Notes: generated by a model not told the origin, from the letters alone. 64,000 nt of DNA from Flavobacterium xanthum (GCF_900142695.1 NZ_FRBU01000006.1:1-64000); one strand, 5' to 3'. Positions 35,539 to 44,880 are shown, counted from the stretch's first letter. Made by a program: numbers and translations.

Positions 35539-38200
35539 TTTTTTAGTGTTAAATAAAAGCATAAAAATAGCCCTTACCGTTTTGATTTTTGGAAGTTTTA
35601 CACAAGTTAAAGCACAAGAAAGAGTTCCTTTTGATCAGGGTAAAAAATACATTCTAGCAGATGTAGCCATAGTTGGCGATATCAGTTTTAACTCCCAAAC
35701 TGTAGTAACTTTTTCTGGTTTACAAAAAGGACAGGAAATCACAATTCCAGGTGAAGAAATTAGTGCTGCTATTAAAAAATTGGGGAAATTAGGTCTCTTT
35801 GACGAAATCTCTTTTTATGTAAATAAAATCCAAAATGACAGTATTTACCTTGATCTAAATATTATCGAATTACCCAAATTAAATCAGGTTAAATTTGTTG
35901 GCGTTAAGAAAACTAAAACGGAAGGTTTAATCAAAGATAATTCATTGACCAAAGGAAAAGTAGTCAATGAAAACTTAGTCACTACTACTAAAAACTACAT
36001 CGAAAACAAGTATAAAAAAGACGGTTACTACAACACAAAAGTAAACATCAATACTGTAAAAGACACTGCCACAGCAAACCAAGTCAACATGCTTGTAACT
36101 ATTGACAAAGGTCAAAAAGTAAAAATCCAGAGTATAGATTTTGTTGGCAACACAAAAATATCTGATAAAAAATTGCGCAAAGCAATGAAGGATACAAAAC
36201 AAAAAAACCCGTTCCGACTCCTAAAAGCATCTAAATTTATAAAAGATAAATACAAAACCGATTTAGAAAAAGTAATTGCTTCCTATAAAGAAAAAGGATA
36301 TAGAGATGCTAGAATAATTTCAGATTCTGTTTCTTTTGACAAAAATAAAAATGCTCTAAACATTACAATAAATCTAGAAGAAGGGAACAAATATTATTTT
36401 GGAGAAATTAAATTTTTAGGAAATACCGTTTATACTGATCAAGGATTAAGTCGAATATTAGGCGTAAATAAAGGAGACACTTACAATGGCGTGCTTTTGG
36501 AAAAAAGAATTGCAGATAAGTCTAAACCAGATGCAGAGGATATTACTAATTTATACCAAAACAGTGGTTATTTATTTTCAAATGTAAATGCTGTTGAAGT
36601 AAAAACAGCCAACGACACTATTGATTTTGAAATCCGAATCACTGAAGGTCCAATTGCTTACTTTAATAAAATCACAGTAGTAGGAAATGACAAGACAAAT
36701 GACCGAGTAATTTACAGAGAATTAAGAACAAAACCAGGAGAAAAATACAGTAAAGATGAGCTAGTACGAACCATTCGAGAAATAGGACAATTAGGATTTT
36801 TTGATCCAGAAGCGATTGATCCTAAATTCAAAAATGTAGATTCTGGTGCAGGAACTGTAGACATTGAATACAATCTTGTTGAGAAAGGTTCCAGCCAAAT
36901 TGAACTACAAGGAGGTTATGGCGGTGGCGGTTTTATTGGTACACTTGGACTGTCTTTCAACAACTTTTCAGCTAGAAATTTGCTTAACAAAGATGCCTAT
37001 AAACCACTTCCTATGGGAGACGGTCAAAAAGTATCCTTGCGTTTACAAGCTAGTACGTTTTTTCAAACCTACAGTGTATCGTTTTCAGAACCATGGTTCG
37101 GAGGTAAAAAACCAGTATCGTTTAGCACATCGCTATCTTATAGTAAACAGTTTTTAAATAATTTTGTAACCCAAAGAGCAGATAAAACAAAAAGTTTTGA
37201 CATCCTAACCTTATCGGTAGGTTTGGCTAAAAGACTTACTGTGCCAGATGATTATTTCGTACTGTCTCAGTCTGTGAGCTACCAATATTATGCATTAAAC
37301 AATTACAACACCGGGTTATTTACTTTTGGGAATGGAACCTCTAGAAACCTTGCCTATACCGTAGGACTTACCAGAAGCAGTAAAGGTGTGAATCCAATAT
37401 TTCCAACCTATGGTTCAGAATTTAGTCTTTCAGCAAAATTAACCCCTCCTTATTCCTTGTTTAATGGAGTGGATTACGCAACACTAGGAGATCAAGAAGA
37501 ATACAAATTGAAAAACACTGTCGATCGACAAAATGTACCTGATGCAAATGGAAACATCGTTAGCATAGGTGATTATATTGACATCAATGGAAATAAGGTA
37601 ACAGACTTTAGACTAGCAGCTGCGGATGTTAGTAAAGTCGATCAAAAACGATTTAATTGGCTAGAATACTATAAAATAAAATTCAAGGCAGACTGGTACA
37701 CCAAAATTTATGGTAAATTAGTCCTTAGAACATTGACCGAGTTTGGTTTCCTTGGCGCATACGATCAAAATAGAGGTGCTGTTCCATTTGAAAGATTCTT
37801 TCTTGGTGGTGATGGATTAGCTAACTTTCAAATGGACGGTAGAGAGAATATCCAATTAAGAGGATATCCTAATAACTCTTTGACTCCTACAAATGCTGCC
37901 GGAGAACAAATTGGAGGTACTGTTTTTAATAAATTTTCAATGGAATTGCGTTATCCTATTACCTTAAAATCATCCGCATCAATTTATGCATTGGCATTTA
38001 TGGAAGCAGGATCCGCTTTTGCAGATTTTAAAACCTATAATCCTTTTGCCCTAAATCGTTCCGCTGGAGTTGGGTTGCGTGTATTTATGCCAGCATTTGG
38101 TTTATTGGGAATTGATTTTGGACATGGTTTTGATGCGTTACCAGGACAAGCGAAAGCGAATGGATGGGAAACTCACTTTATCATTGGACAACAATTCTAA
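35522..38200 (+). CDS. bamA: Outer membrane protein assembly factor BamA
   Basis: About 892 residues. Start is uncertain: GTG at 35522 (MNKLNNFLVLNKSIKI) or GTG at 35546; both lead into a signal peptide ending FTQVKAQ. Five POTRA repeats (about 35-430; for example VKFVGVKKTKTEGLI, IDFVGNTKISDKKLRKA, IKFLGNTVYTDQGL, ITVVGNDKTNDRVIYREL) precede a 16-strand barrel with the FFLGGDGL and IQLRGYPNNS signatures and a final ...HFIIGQQF ending in Phe. It inserts outer-membrane proteins. The Skp genes follow directly. Confidence 0.95.
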   Translation: MNKLNNFLVLNKSIKIALTVLIFGSFTQVKAQERVPFDQGKKYILADVAIVGDISFNSQTVVTFSGLQKGQEITIPGEEISAAIKKLGKLGLFDEISFYVNKIQNDSIYLDLNIIELPKLNQVKFVGVKKTKTEGLIKDNSLTKGKVVNENLVTTTKNYIENKYKKDGYYNTKVNINTVKDTATANQVNMLVTIDKGQKVKIQSIDFVGNTKISDKKLRKAMKDTKQKNPFRLLKASKFIKDKYKTDLEKVIASYKEKGYRDARIISDSVSFDKNKNALNITINLEEGNKYYFGEIKFLGNTVYTDQGLSRILGVNKGDTYNGVLLEKRIADKSKPDAEDITNLYQNSGYLFSNVNAVEVKTANDTIDFEIRITEGPIAYFNKITVVGNDKTNDRVIYRELRTKPGEKYSKDELVRTIREIGQLGFFDPEAIDPKFKNVDSGAGTVDIEYNLVEKGSSQIELQGGYGGGGFIGTLGLSFNNFSARNLLNKDAYKPLPMGDGQKVSLRLQASTFFQTYSVSFSEPWFGGKKPVSFSTSLSYSKQFLNNFVTQRADKTKSFDILTLSVGLAKRLTVPDDYFVLSQSVSYQYYALNNYNTGLFTFGNGTSRNLAYTVGLTRSSKGVNPIFPTYGSEFSLSAKLTPPYSLFNGVDYATLGDQEEYKLKNTVDRQNVPDANGNIVSIGDYIDINGNKVTDFRLAAADVSKVDQKRFNWLEYYKIKFKADWYTKIYGKLVLRTLTEFGFLGAYDQNRGAVPFERFFLGGDGLANFQMDGRENIQLRGYPNNSLTPTNAAGEQIGGTVFNKFSMELRYPITLKSSASIYALAFMEAGSAFADFKTYNPFALNRSAGVGLRVFMPAFGLLGIDFGHGFDALPGQAKANGWETHFIIGQQF

Positions 38201-38236
38201 AAAAAATTGGTTGACAATTTCTAATAGAAAACCGTT

Positions 38237-39247
38237 ATGACAAAACAATTTTTATGTCTATTTTTAGCCTTCATTGCTGTACAAACAATGGAAGGACAAG
38301 CCAGAGGAAATAAACTGGGCTATATTGATATGGAATACATTTTACAAAATGTACCTGATTATACGGAAGCAAAGATCCAATTAGAACAGAAAGCTCAAAA
38401 ATGGAAACTGGAAATTGATACTAAAAAAATTGAAATTAGTAAACTAAAAGAGGCTTTAAAAGCAGAAAAAGCATTACTCACAAAAGAATTAATTGACGAA
38501 AGAGAAACAGAGATTAGTTTCCTTGAAAACGAAAATTTAGAATACCAACAAAAAAGATTTGGTGCCAATGGCGATTTAATACTACAAAAATCTGTTCTGG
38601 TAAAGCCAATACAGGATCAAGTATTTACCGCCGTACAAGATATCGCAGAGCGTCTTAAGTACGACTTTATATTTGACAAAGCCTCTGACTTGACGATGCT
38701 ATTCGCAGCCAAAAGATTTGACATTAGCGAGCAAGTTTTACGGATATTAAACCGCACTGAAAAAAGAGAACAGCTAACTAAAAAACAACAAAAAGAAGCG
38801 GAAGCCAGAGAGCTAAAAGAAGATGCTTTAGACAGCAATCCTGCACTAGCCGACAGACAAAAACTCTTAGAGGAGAAAAAAGCTGCACGAGAAAAAGTTC
38901 TGGAAGATCGAAAATTGCTTCAAGAACAAAAGAAAAAAGAATTTGACGACAAAAGGAAACAAATTCAAGACGACAGAGAGGCTAAAAAAAATGGCACGGT
39001 TTCTGCAAATGTAGCTAAAGAAGGAAGTACAGCAACCCAAACTGGCGTTGACACAACCAAAGAAGCTGCTGATCAGGCAAGACAAAAGCAAGCGGATGCA
39101 AGGGCAAAATTATTGGAAGACCGCAAAAAAGTCTTTGAAGATCGCAAAAAGGCATTAGAAGAAAGAAGACAAAAAATACTGGAAGATAGAGAAGCGCTGA
39201 AAAAAGCAAAACAAGAAAAATTAAAAGAAAATACAAACAATAATTAA
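38237..39247 (+). CDS. OmpH/Skp family periplasmic chaperone, long coiled-coil form
   Basis: A 336-residue protein with signal peptide 1-20 and the OmpH core (KLGYIDMEYILQNVPDYTEAKIQLE..., RLKYDFIFDKASDLTMLFA) at about 25-175. The second half is an unusual, extremely charged stretch with repeats like EDRKK and LEDRKK, so it is twice the usual Skp length. It should capture unfolded outer-membrane proteins for BamA, encoded just upstream. A second, ordinary Skp follows after 21 bp. Confidence 0.9.
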   Translation: MTKQFLCLFLAFIAVQTMEGQARGNKLGYIDMEYILQNVPDYTEAKIQLEQKAQKWKLEIDTKKIEISKLKEALKAEKALLTKELIDERETEISFLENENLEYQQKRFGANGDLILQKSVLVKPIQDQVFTAVQDIAERLKYDFIFDKASDLTMLFAAKRFDISEQVLRILNRTEKREQLTKKQQKEAEARELKEDALDSNPALADRQKLLEEKKAAREKVLEDRKLLQEQKKKEFDDKRKQIQDDREAKKNGTVSANVAKEGSTATQTGVDTTKEAADQARQKQADARAKLLEDRKKVFEDRKKALEERRQKILEDREALKKAKQEKLKENTNNN

Positions 39248-39268
39248 TTACTTAATATTTTAAAAACG

Positions 39269-39769
39269 ATGAAACAAATCAAAACTCTACTAATTGCTGC
39301 AATTTTAATGTTAGGAGCAAATCAAACAATGAATGCACAAGCAAAAACAGCACATGTTGATGTAAGTGAAATTATGACAAAAATGCCGGCAATGTTAGAA
39401 GCTCAAAAACAATTAGATAAATTGAGTACGACTTACGATGCTGATTACAAAAAAATGGTTGAAGAATACCAAGGAAAATTAAAAAAATACGAAGCAGAAG
39501 CTGCAACAGTAACTGAAGCTGTAAATGGTGAGCGTTCTAAAGAAGTGCAGGATATGCAAAAAAGAATTGTTGACTATAGAGACAATGCTCAAAAAGAATT
39601 GCAACAAAAAGAATCTGATATCGTAAAACCATTAATGGAAAAAGTAAGAGCTTCAATCCAAAAAGTGGGTAAAGCAAAAGGATTCCAATATGTATTAGAC
39701 GGTTCTTCACTTTTACTTGCAGATGGTCCAAACTTGACTATGGATGTAAAAAAAGACTTAGGTTTCTAA
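39269..39769 (+). CDS. OmpH/Skp family periplasmic chaperone
   Basis: A 166-residue Skp-type protein: signal peptide 1-24 (MNAQ), strand KTAHVDVSEIMTKMPAM, a coiled-coil arm rich in Lys/Glu, and the closing strand GFQYVLDGSSLLLADG. Normal size for the family. It is the last gene of the DUF6089-uppS-bamA-skp operon, with a strong terminator 20 bp after its stop. Confidence 0.92.
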   Translation: MKQIKTLLIAAILMLGANQTMNAQAKTAHVDVSEIMTKMPAMLEAQKQLDKLSTTYDADYKKMVEEYQGKLKKYEAEAATVTEAVNGERSKEVQDMQKRIVDYRDNAQKELQQKESDIVKPLMEKVRASIQKVGKAKGFQYVLDGSSLLLADGPNLTMDVKKDLGF

Positions 39770-39787
39770 AAGAATTATTTATCGTAT

Positions 39788-39826
39788 AAAAACTGCTCAA
39801 TCTCTTATCAGGTTGAGCAGTTTTTT
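39788..39826 (+). terminator. Terminator of the bamA-skp operon
   Basis: Stem AAAACTGCTCAA pairs with TTGAGCAGTTTT (12 bp) and runs into six T. Arms lie at 39789-39800 and 39813-39824. Confidence 0.9.
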
Positions 39827-39877
39827 GTTTAAATCAAATCGTAGGAATTCTAAATCGTAGGATGTAACTTTGTTACT

Positions 39878-40657
39878 ATGAACAGCAACAATCAACCCAT
39901 AGGGATTTTTGACTCCGGTATTGGTGGTACTTCTATTTGGTCAGCAATACATCAATTGCTTCCTAACGAAAAAACTATTTATCTAGCAGACAGTAAAAAT
40001 GCTCCTTACGGACAAAAATCCAAAGAGGAAATAATTGCATTGAGCATGAAAAACACAGAATTTCTGCTAGAAATGAATTGCAAATTAATTGTAGTGGCAT
40101 GTAATACTGCCACAACTAACGCCATTCAAGAGTTAAGATTGAAATATGATGTTCCTTTCATTGGAATTGAGCCCGCTATAAAACCGGCAGTTACAAATTC
40201 TAAAACACAAATTATAGGTATACTAGCAACACAAGGCACTTTAAATAGTGAACTTTTTCACACGGCGGTAGCGAAATATCAAGATACTAAAATAATTGAA
40301 CAAGTGGGTCATGGATTAGTCCAACTTATTGAAAATGGCGAAATCAATTCACCAGAAATGACTCAATTATTGCAATCGTATCTTACTCCAATGATCGAAG
40401 CCAATATGGATTATTTAGTGTTGGGCTGCAGTCATTTTCCCTATCTTATACCACAAATAAAAAAAATACTCCCCGATCACATTCAAATTATTGATTCAGG
40501 TCAAGCTGTTGCCAAACAGACTCAAAAAATATTAGCCGAAAGAATAGGTTTTTCTTCGGCCGAGAAAACCGAGCCTATTTTTTATACCAATATCAATTCA
40601 GAAGTTTTAAAAGAGATTTTAGAAAATAAGTATACTGCAATAGAAAAAGATTTCTAG
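39878..40657 (+). CDS. murI: Glutamate racemase MurI
   Basis: A 259-residue enzyme converting L- to D-glutamate for peptidoglycan. The first catalytic Cys is in VVACNTATT (Cys75), the second in LGCSHFPYL (Cys184, with His186), and the N-terminal FDSGIGG and YLADSKNAPYG bind substrate. A -7-like TAACTTTG at 39865-39872 is only 6 bp from the ATG, so a very short leader is possible. It is convergent with the next gene. Confidence 0.95.
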   Translation: MNSNNQPIGIFDSGIGGTSIWSAIHQLLPNEKTIYLADSKNAPYGQKSKEEIIALSMKNTEFLLEMNCKLIVVACNTATTNAIQELRLKYDVPFIGIEPAIKPAVTNSKTQIIGILATQGTLNSELFHTAVAKYQDTKIIEQVGHGLVQLIENGEINSPEMTQLLQSYLTPMIEANMDYLVLGCSHFPYLIPQIKKILPDHIQIIDSGQAVAKQTQKILAERIGFSSAEKTEPIFYTNINSEVLKEILENKYTAIEKDF

Positions 40658-40666
40658 AGAATTTAG

Positions 40667-41185
40667 TTATTCTTCGTCCTTAAACCAATTGGAATACATT
40701 ACATAATTGTTGGAAATGCGTTCAATTTCTCCTGCAAAGTCAGATTGGTCGATGTCTTTTACTTTTTTTGCAGGAACACCAGCCCAAATTGAGCCTGCTC
40801 CCACAACTGTATTTTGTGTTATTACAGCTCCTGCAGCAACGATAGAATTACTTTCAATCACACAGTTGTCCATTACAATAGCTCCCATTCCTATCAATAC
40901 GTTGTCATGAACCACACAACCATGTACTATTGCATTATGTCCAATAGAAACATTATTACCAATTACAGTTGGATGTTTTTTATAAGTACAATGAATAATG
41001 GCTCCATCTTGTATGTTTACTTTATTCCCGATTTTGATAAAGTTAACATCGCCTCTTATAACCGCATTGAACCAAACACTACAATTTGATCCAAAAGTAA
41101 CGTCACCAACAATAGTTGCATTTTCGGCTACATAACAATCTTCAGGAATAGCGGGCGATTTACCGTTTACAGATTTAATAAGCAT
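40667..41185 (-). CDS. Gamma-carbonic anhydrase family (hexapeptide) protein
   Basis: A 172-residue left-handed beta-helix protein with repeated hexapeptides ([IV]-G-x4) such as VGDVTFGSNCSVWFNAVIRG, IGNNVSIGHNAIVHGCVV. The His ligands of the metal site (HC in IIHCTYK, GHNAIVHG) are present, as in YrdA/PaaY-type proteins. Catalytic activity is not assured in this subfamily. Cytoplasmic. It sits 14 bp after the PorP/SprF gene on the same strand. Confidence 0.9.
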   Translation of the reverse strand: MLIKSVNGKSPAIPEDCYVAENATIVGDVTFGSNCSVWFNAVIRGDVNFIKIGNKVNIQDGAIIHCTYKKHPTVIGNNVSIGHNAIVHGCVVHDNVLIGMGAIVMDNCVIESNSIVAAGAVITQNTVVGAGSIWAGVPAKKVKDIDQSDFAGEIERISNNYVMYSNWFKDEE

Positions 41186-41199
41186 AATTAAATTTTGAA

Positions 41200-42198
41200 T
41201 TAATTAATTGCTGGACAGTTGCAATCGTATTTTACAGGTCTGCAAAATAAATCGATTCCTAAAGTAATTTGGTGATAACCACCGTTATCAAACTTAACGG
41301 CTCCAGACAATTGAGAATAGGTATAAGCAAACATAAACTTATCAAAATTAACTCCAACTATAGGGGTTATATATTGCAATTTTTGAGTAGAAACTGTATT
41401 TCCAACCAAAAATTCGGCTCCATCAAAACTTCTTCGGTAGGACAATCCAGCCCAAACTCTTCCAAAATCTAGATTTTTATATGCTTTCAAATTGATATCA
41501 ATCGCTTTTTCTCTAGTTTTTTCTACCATTTGAAATAAAAGAGACGGTTCCCATAATATTCGATCACGATCTCCAAAGATATATCCTGCACTCAGTAAAT
41601 ATTTTCTTAAATTATCACTTTCATATTCTGTATAAATATCTCTTCTCGTCTCTATCGCATTTTTAACTGTAGCATGTGCATAAAAATCTAGAAAATTATA
41701 AGATGCACCAATATCAACATTAAAATAAGCATCTTTCTGTACTATAGTTCCATCAATAATGGGATCAAAATCACCCGATTGTCTAAATTCAGTTTCGTCG
41801 AGCTGGCTTTGAATAAAACCTGCACTTATACCAAATGACAATTGATTCAAATCAATTTCATCTCTGGAAAACATTAAATGATAGGCGTAAGTAAATTTAA
41901 TTCCTTTTTGGGAATGATATCCGTTTTTATCATTAAAAAGAATAACACCTGCCCCTGCATTTTCTCCTACCCTACCATTAAAACTAAGGGTTTGTAATTC
42001 TGGGGCATCTTCTTGGTCAAACCACTGCTTGCGACCAGTTAGTCTAACTTTAGCGCAATTTGCAGCTCCAGCCATAGAAGGATGTATCAAATAATAGTTA
42101 TCTGACAAATAATCGGAATAAACCGGAATTCCTTCTTGTGAAAAAGAATAATGAGATATAAAGAATAGGGTAGCTAAAATTCTAATTTTATGATACAT
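41200..42198 (-). CDS. PorP/SprF family type IX secretion-associated membrane protein
   Basis: A 332-residue outer-membrane protein with signal peptide (YSFSQ) and the family opening PVYSDYLSDNYYLIHPSMAGAANC, then RLTGRKQWF and barrel strands. PorP/SprF proteins work with surface adhesins exported by the type IX system. No large adhesin gene lies next to it, so its partner is unclear. A TATATTTG box on its strand at 42313-42320 may be its promoter. Confidence 0.9.
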   Translation of the reverse strand: MYHKIRILATLFFISHYSFSQEGIPVYSDYLSDNYYLIHPSMAGAANCAKVRLTGRKQWFDQEDAPELQTLSFNGRVGENAGAGVILFNDKNGYHSQKGIKFTYAYHLMFSRDEIDLNQLSFGISAGFIQSQLDETEFRQSGDFDPIIDGTIVQKDAYFNVDIGASYNFLDFYAHATVKNAIETRRDIYTEYESDNLRKYLLSAGYIFGDRDRILWEPSLLFQMVEKTREKAIDINLKAYKNLDFGRVWAGLSYRRSFDGAEFLVGNTVSTQKLQYITPIVGVNFDKFMFAYTYSQLSGAVKFDNGGYHQITLGIDLFCRPVKYDCNCPAIN

Positions 42199-42344
42199 TG
42201 AAATACTTTTTGGTTAAATGAATAATTTCTAAATCAATATAAAGTTTCGTATTAAAAACGATCAAATGCCTTATCTCAAATTAAACTAAAGTTAATTTAT
42301 TCATTAAAAAATCAAATATAGTTATTCGTAGAAAATAACTTTAC

Positions 42345-42352
42345 TAAATTTG
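42345..42352 (+). promoter_or_regulatory. Probable -7 box for the NFU gene
   Basis: TAAATTTG fits TAnnTTTG exactly and lies 17 bp before the ATG, implying a very short leader. No clear -33 TTTG was seen. Confidence 0.45.
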
Positions 42353-42369
42353 TAAAAATTTCAAAAGCC

Positions 42370-43269
42370 ATGAACAAAGTTACTATAAAAGAAACACAAA
42401 ACCCAACGATATTAAAGTTTGAATTTCAAGATTTTATCACTGAAAATGAAAGTTTTGAGTTCAAGAATATTGACGAAGCAAAAACGTCACCACTAGCGCA
42501 ACAACTATTCTATTTACCCTTTGTAAAAACAATTTACATCTCTGGTAATTTTATCGCAATCGAAAAATACAATATTGTTGAATGGGAAGATGTTAAAGAT
42601 GCGGTGGCCGAGCAAATGGAAAAATTTGTCACCGATGGTGGAACAATCATCTCTGTTGATGAAAATAAAACTAAAAAACAGCCCGTTACGGTATATGGCG
42701 AGACAACGCCAAACCCATCCGCTTTAAAATTTGTAGTAAGCAAGATGCTAACAAAAAACGCCATTGAATTCAAAAATATTGATCAAACTGCTGCTTCACC
42801 TTTAGCTAAAGAACTGTTCAAGTTCCCGTATGTAAAAGAAATATTCATTGATGAAAATTACATCTCAGTGACGAAGTATGAAATCAATGAATGGCAGGAA
42901 ATAACTTTAGAATTAAGAAGCTTCATTAAACAATATATCGAAAATGGGGGAACTGTTTTAGATGAAAATTATGTTGCGACCGTCACCGCTGAGGAAACTA
43001 CAAAAGCAAAAGAATTTGACAATCTAGATGTTACCTCTCAACAAATCATCAACATACTAGAAGAATATGTAAAACCTGCTGTGCAAGCTGACGGTGGAAA
43101 CATTGCTTTTGATTCGTACAATGAAAAGGACAAAACTGTAAAAGTGATTTTGCAAGGCGCCTGCAGTGGTTGTCCATCATCCACTTTCACGTTAAAAAGT
43201 GGAATCGAAAATATGCTGAAAAGCATGTTAAACGACGAAAGCATCAAAGTTGAAGCCATAAACGCCTAA
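42370..43269 (+). CDS. NFU-type Fe-S cluster scaffold/carrier with two N-terminal Nfu_N domains
   Basis: A 299-residue protein. Two copies of the Nfu_N fold (about 1-95 and 100-200; compare ESFEFKNIDEAKTSPLAQQL and NAIEFKNIDQTAASPLAKEL) precede a NifU C-terminal domain (about 215-299) with the cluster ligand CSGCPSS and QADGGNI. It carries and delivers Fe-S clusters. Many NFU proteins have one Nfu_N domain; the duplication is distinctive. It is monocistronic. Confidence 0.9.
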   Translation: MNKVTIKETQNPTILKFEFQDFITENESFEFKNIDEAKTSPLAQQLFYLPFVKTIYISGNFIAIEKYNIVEWEDVKDAVAEQMEKFVTDGGTIISVDENKTKKQPVTVYGETTPNPSALKFVVSKMLTKNAIEFKNIDQTAASPLAKELFKFPYVKEIFIDENYISVTKYEINEWQEITLELRSFIKQYIENGGTVLDENYVATVTAEETTKAKEFDNLDVTSQQIINILEEYVKPAVQADGGNIAFDSYNEKDKTVKVILQGACSGCPSSTFTLKSGIENMLKSMLNDESIKVEAINA

Positions 43270-43380
43270 ACAAACTCATAAACTACTGTTTTATTGATAG
43301 TTACTAAAAATAAATTCTCTTTTAAAGATTGAATTCAAAAAAAATAGGTAAATTTATGCTTCACTAAATACCTAGAAATC

Positions 43381-43581
43381 ATGTCAATATTAAAAGTAAT
43401 AGAAGTACTTTCAAACTCAGAAATTAGTTGGGAAGATGCTACTCGTAAGGGAGTGGCTAAAGCCGCAAAATCCGTAAAACACATTCGTTCGGTCTATGTT
43501 CGAGAACAAAGCGCAGTGGTCAATAATGGCGCTGTTACGGAATTTAGGGTCAACTTAAAATTAACTTTCGAACTCGAATAG
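43381..43581 (+). CDS. Dodecin
   Basis: A 66-residue flavin-binding dodecamer subunit: VIEVLSNSEISWEDATRKGVAKAAK, then HIRSVYVREQSAVV and FRVNLKLTFELE. Dodecins store riboflavin/FMN. The aromatic Trp in ISWEDA stacks on the flavin. Terminator at 43601-43629. Confidence 0.93.
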   Translation: MSILKVIEVLSNSEISWEDATRKGVAKAAKSVKHIRSVYVREQSAVVNNGAVTEFRVNLKLTFELE

Positions 43582-43963
43582 ATCAATACAAAAACTAAAC
43601 AAAAGCGTTTCATTAGAAACGCTTTTTTTATTTGTTACCACTTAAATCTTTCGGTTGTCTGATTGTCCTTTATTATTTCGAGCCTTTAGAATAATTTCCT
43701 TATTTCTTGAAAAGCTGCTTTAGATATAACACAAACCACAGAAAGCCCCTAAATTATAAAGACTGTTTTAGTGGACCGTGCAAAAAAGCTTCACTTCACT
43801 TTCATAAATAACTGCTATTATTCCCGAAAAATTTAGTTTTATCCAAAGTGAAACTAAATACTTTAAACGCAATTTGCTGATTATAAACAAATTATTAATA
43901 CCCGAAGTAGGAAATCTTAAAAAAAAATGACTACTATTGTAAGGCAAATTAAATAAAAACAAT
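43582..43963. other. Intergenic region, 382 bp
   Basis: Apart from the dodecin terminator at 43601-43629 I see nothing coding here. There are short AT-rich stretches before the repetitive coiled-coil gene but no exact -7 box. Confidence 0.4.
43601..43629 (+). terminator. Terminator after dodecin
   Basis: Stem AAAAGCGTTTC/GAAACGCTTTT (11 bp) with loop ATTA and a T run. Confidence 0.9.
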
Positions 43964-44800
43964 ATGGGACTACCTTCATTTTTTAAAAAATTATTTGGCT
44001 CAGCCAAAGAAACAGCAAGCGATTTAGCAGAAAAAGCAGATACTGCTTTTGAACAAGCCAAAGAAACGACAGCACCTTACCTGGAAAAAGCTGAAAATTT
44101 TGCAGAGGAAACATTTGAAAAAGTAAAAGAAACAGCAACACCTTACCTTGAAAAAGCAGAAAATTTTGCGGAAGAAACATTTGAAAAAGTAAAAGAAACG
44201 GCAACACCTTACCTTGAAAAAGCAGAAAATTTTGCAGAGGAAACATTTGGAAAAGTAAAGGAAACAGCAACGCCTTATTTTGAAAAAGCAGAAAATTTTG
44301 CTGAAGATACCCTAAAAAAAGTAAAAGAAACAACTACTCCAATTGCCGAGAAAGTAGAAAATTTTGCCACTCAAGATAAAGAAACTGTGGGTCACTATTC
44401 CAGTACATCAAGTAACGCATTAGAAACTGCGGAAGATACCTTGAAAGAAACGGCAGAATTGACAACAGATAAAGTAGAAAATCTGTCCAGTGAAGCCAAA
44501 ACTGCTCTATCCGATACCATAGAAATAGTAAAAGAAAAAACGGAAACAATAGGTATGAAAACAGAAGAAGTATCCAAAGACCTAGCGACGAATTTTTCAG
44601 ATACTTTGGACACAATAGAAGAAAAAACCGATCCAACTATTCAAAAAACAGAGGACTTAGTTGATACTGCTAAAATAACTATTTCAGATATTGTTGAAAA
44701 TAGTGTTGAAAAAACAAGCACTTTTGTGGAGGATTCCGATGATCAAGCAAAAATAATTACCGCAAAAGCAATAAATAAAATAGAAGAAGACGCAGATTAA
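43964..44800 (+). CDS. LEA-like repetitive amphipathic helix protein
   Basis: A 278-residue highly charged protein without signal peptide. Five 22-residue units (residues 33-142) of the form KETATPYLEKAENFAEETF follow one another, then looser 11-mer-like helices rich in Glu, Lys, Thr and Asp. The 11/22 periodicity recalls group 3 LEA and apolipoprotein-like proteins, which protect membranes or proteins under water stress; YtxH-like stress proteins are another relation. This role is inferred. The short basic start MGLPSFFKKLF may touch a membrane. The mscS-like channel gene follows. Confidence 0.75.
   Translation: MGLPSFFKKLFGSAKETASDLAEKADTAFEQAKETTAPYLEKAENFAEETFEKVKETATPYLEKAENFAEETFEKVKETATPYLEKAENFAEETFGKVKETATPYFEKAENFAEDTLKKVKETTTPIAEKVENFATQDKETVGHYSSTSSNALETAEDTLKETAELTTDKVENLSSEAKTALSDTIEIVKEKTETIGMKTEEVSKDLATNFSDTLDTIEEKTDPTIQKTEDLVDTAKITISDIVENSVEKTSTFVEDSDDQAKIITAKAINKIEEDAD
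44060..44389 (+). repeat. 66-bp tandem repeats, five units
   Basis: Units of 66 bp encode the 22-residue repeats; units 1-4 are strongly similar at DNA level, the fifth diverges. Recent expansion or gene conversion is likely. Confidence 0.85.
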
Positions 44801-44823
44801 TTTATTAAAAAATAATTTATTTG

Positions 44824-44870
44824 TATTTTTGCTATTCAAACATAACCTTCTCCTTTGAGAAGGTTTTTTA
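44824..44870 (+). terminator. -7-like box followed by intrinsic-terminator hairpin upstream of mscS
   Basis: Stem AACCTTCTC/GAGAAGGTT (44844-44852 and 44857-44865) with a T run is a strong terminator for the LEA-like gene. An exact TAnnTTTG box, TATTTTTG, lies just upstream at 44824-44831, and the mscS ATG only 10 bp after the T run. Confidence 0.75.
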
Positions 44871-44880
44871 TTTAAATAAA

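Noticed and set aside
38617..39236. Minus-strand frames opposite the long Skp gene
   Set aside because: They are low-complexity Leu/Phe/Ser mirror images of the Lys/Glu-rich coiled coil.
43983..44636. Minus-strand Leu/Phe-rich repetitive frames
   Set aside because: Mirror of the 66-bp repeats encoding the LEA-like protein; hydrophobic only because of codon complementarity.
44821..44880. Longer start for the MscS channel
   Set aside because: The extension crosses a strong terminator hairpin and adds residues unlike the family.
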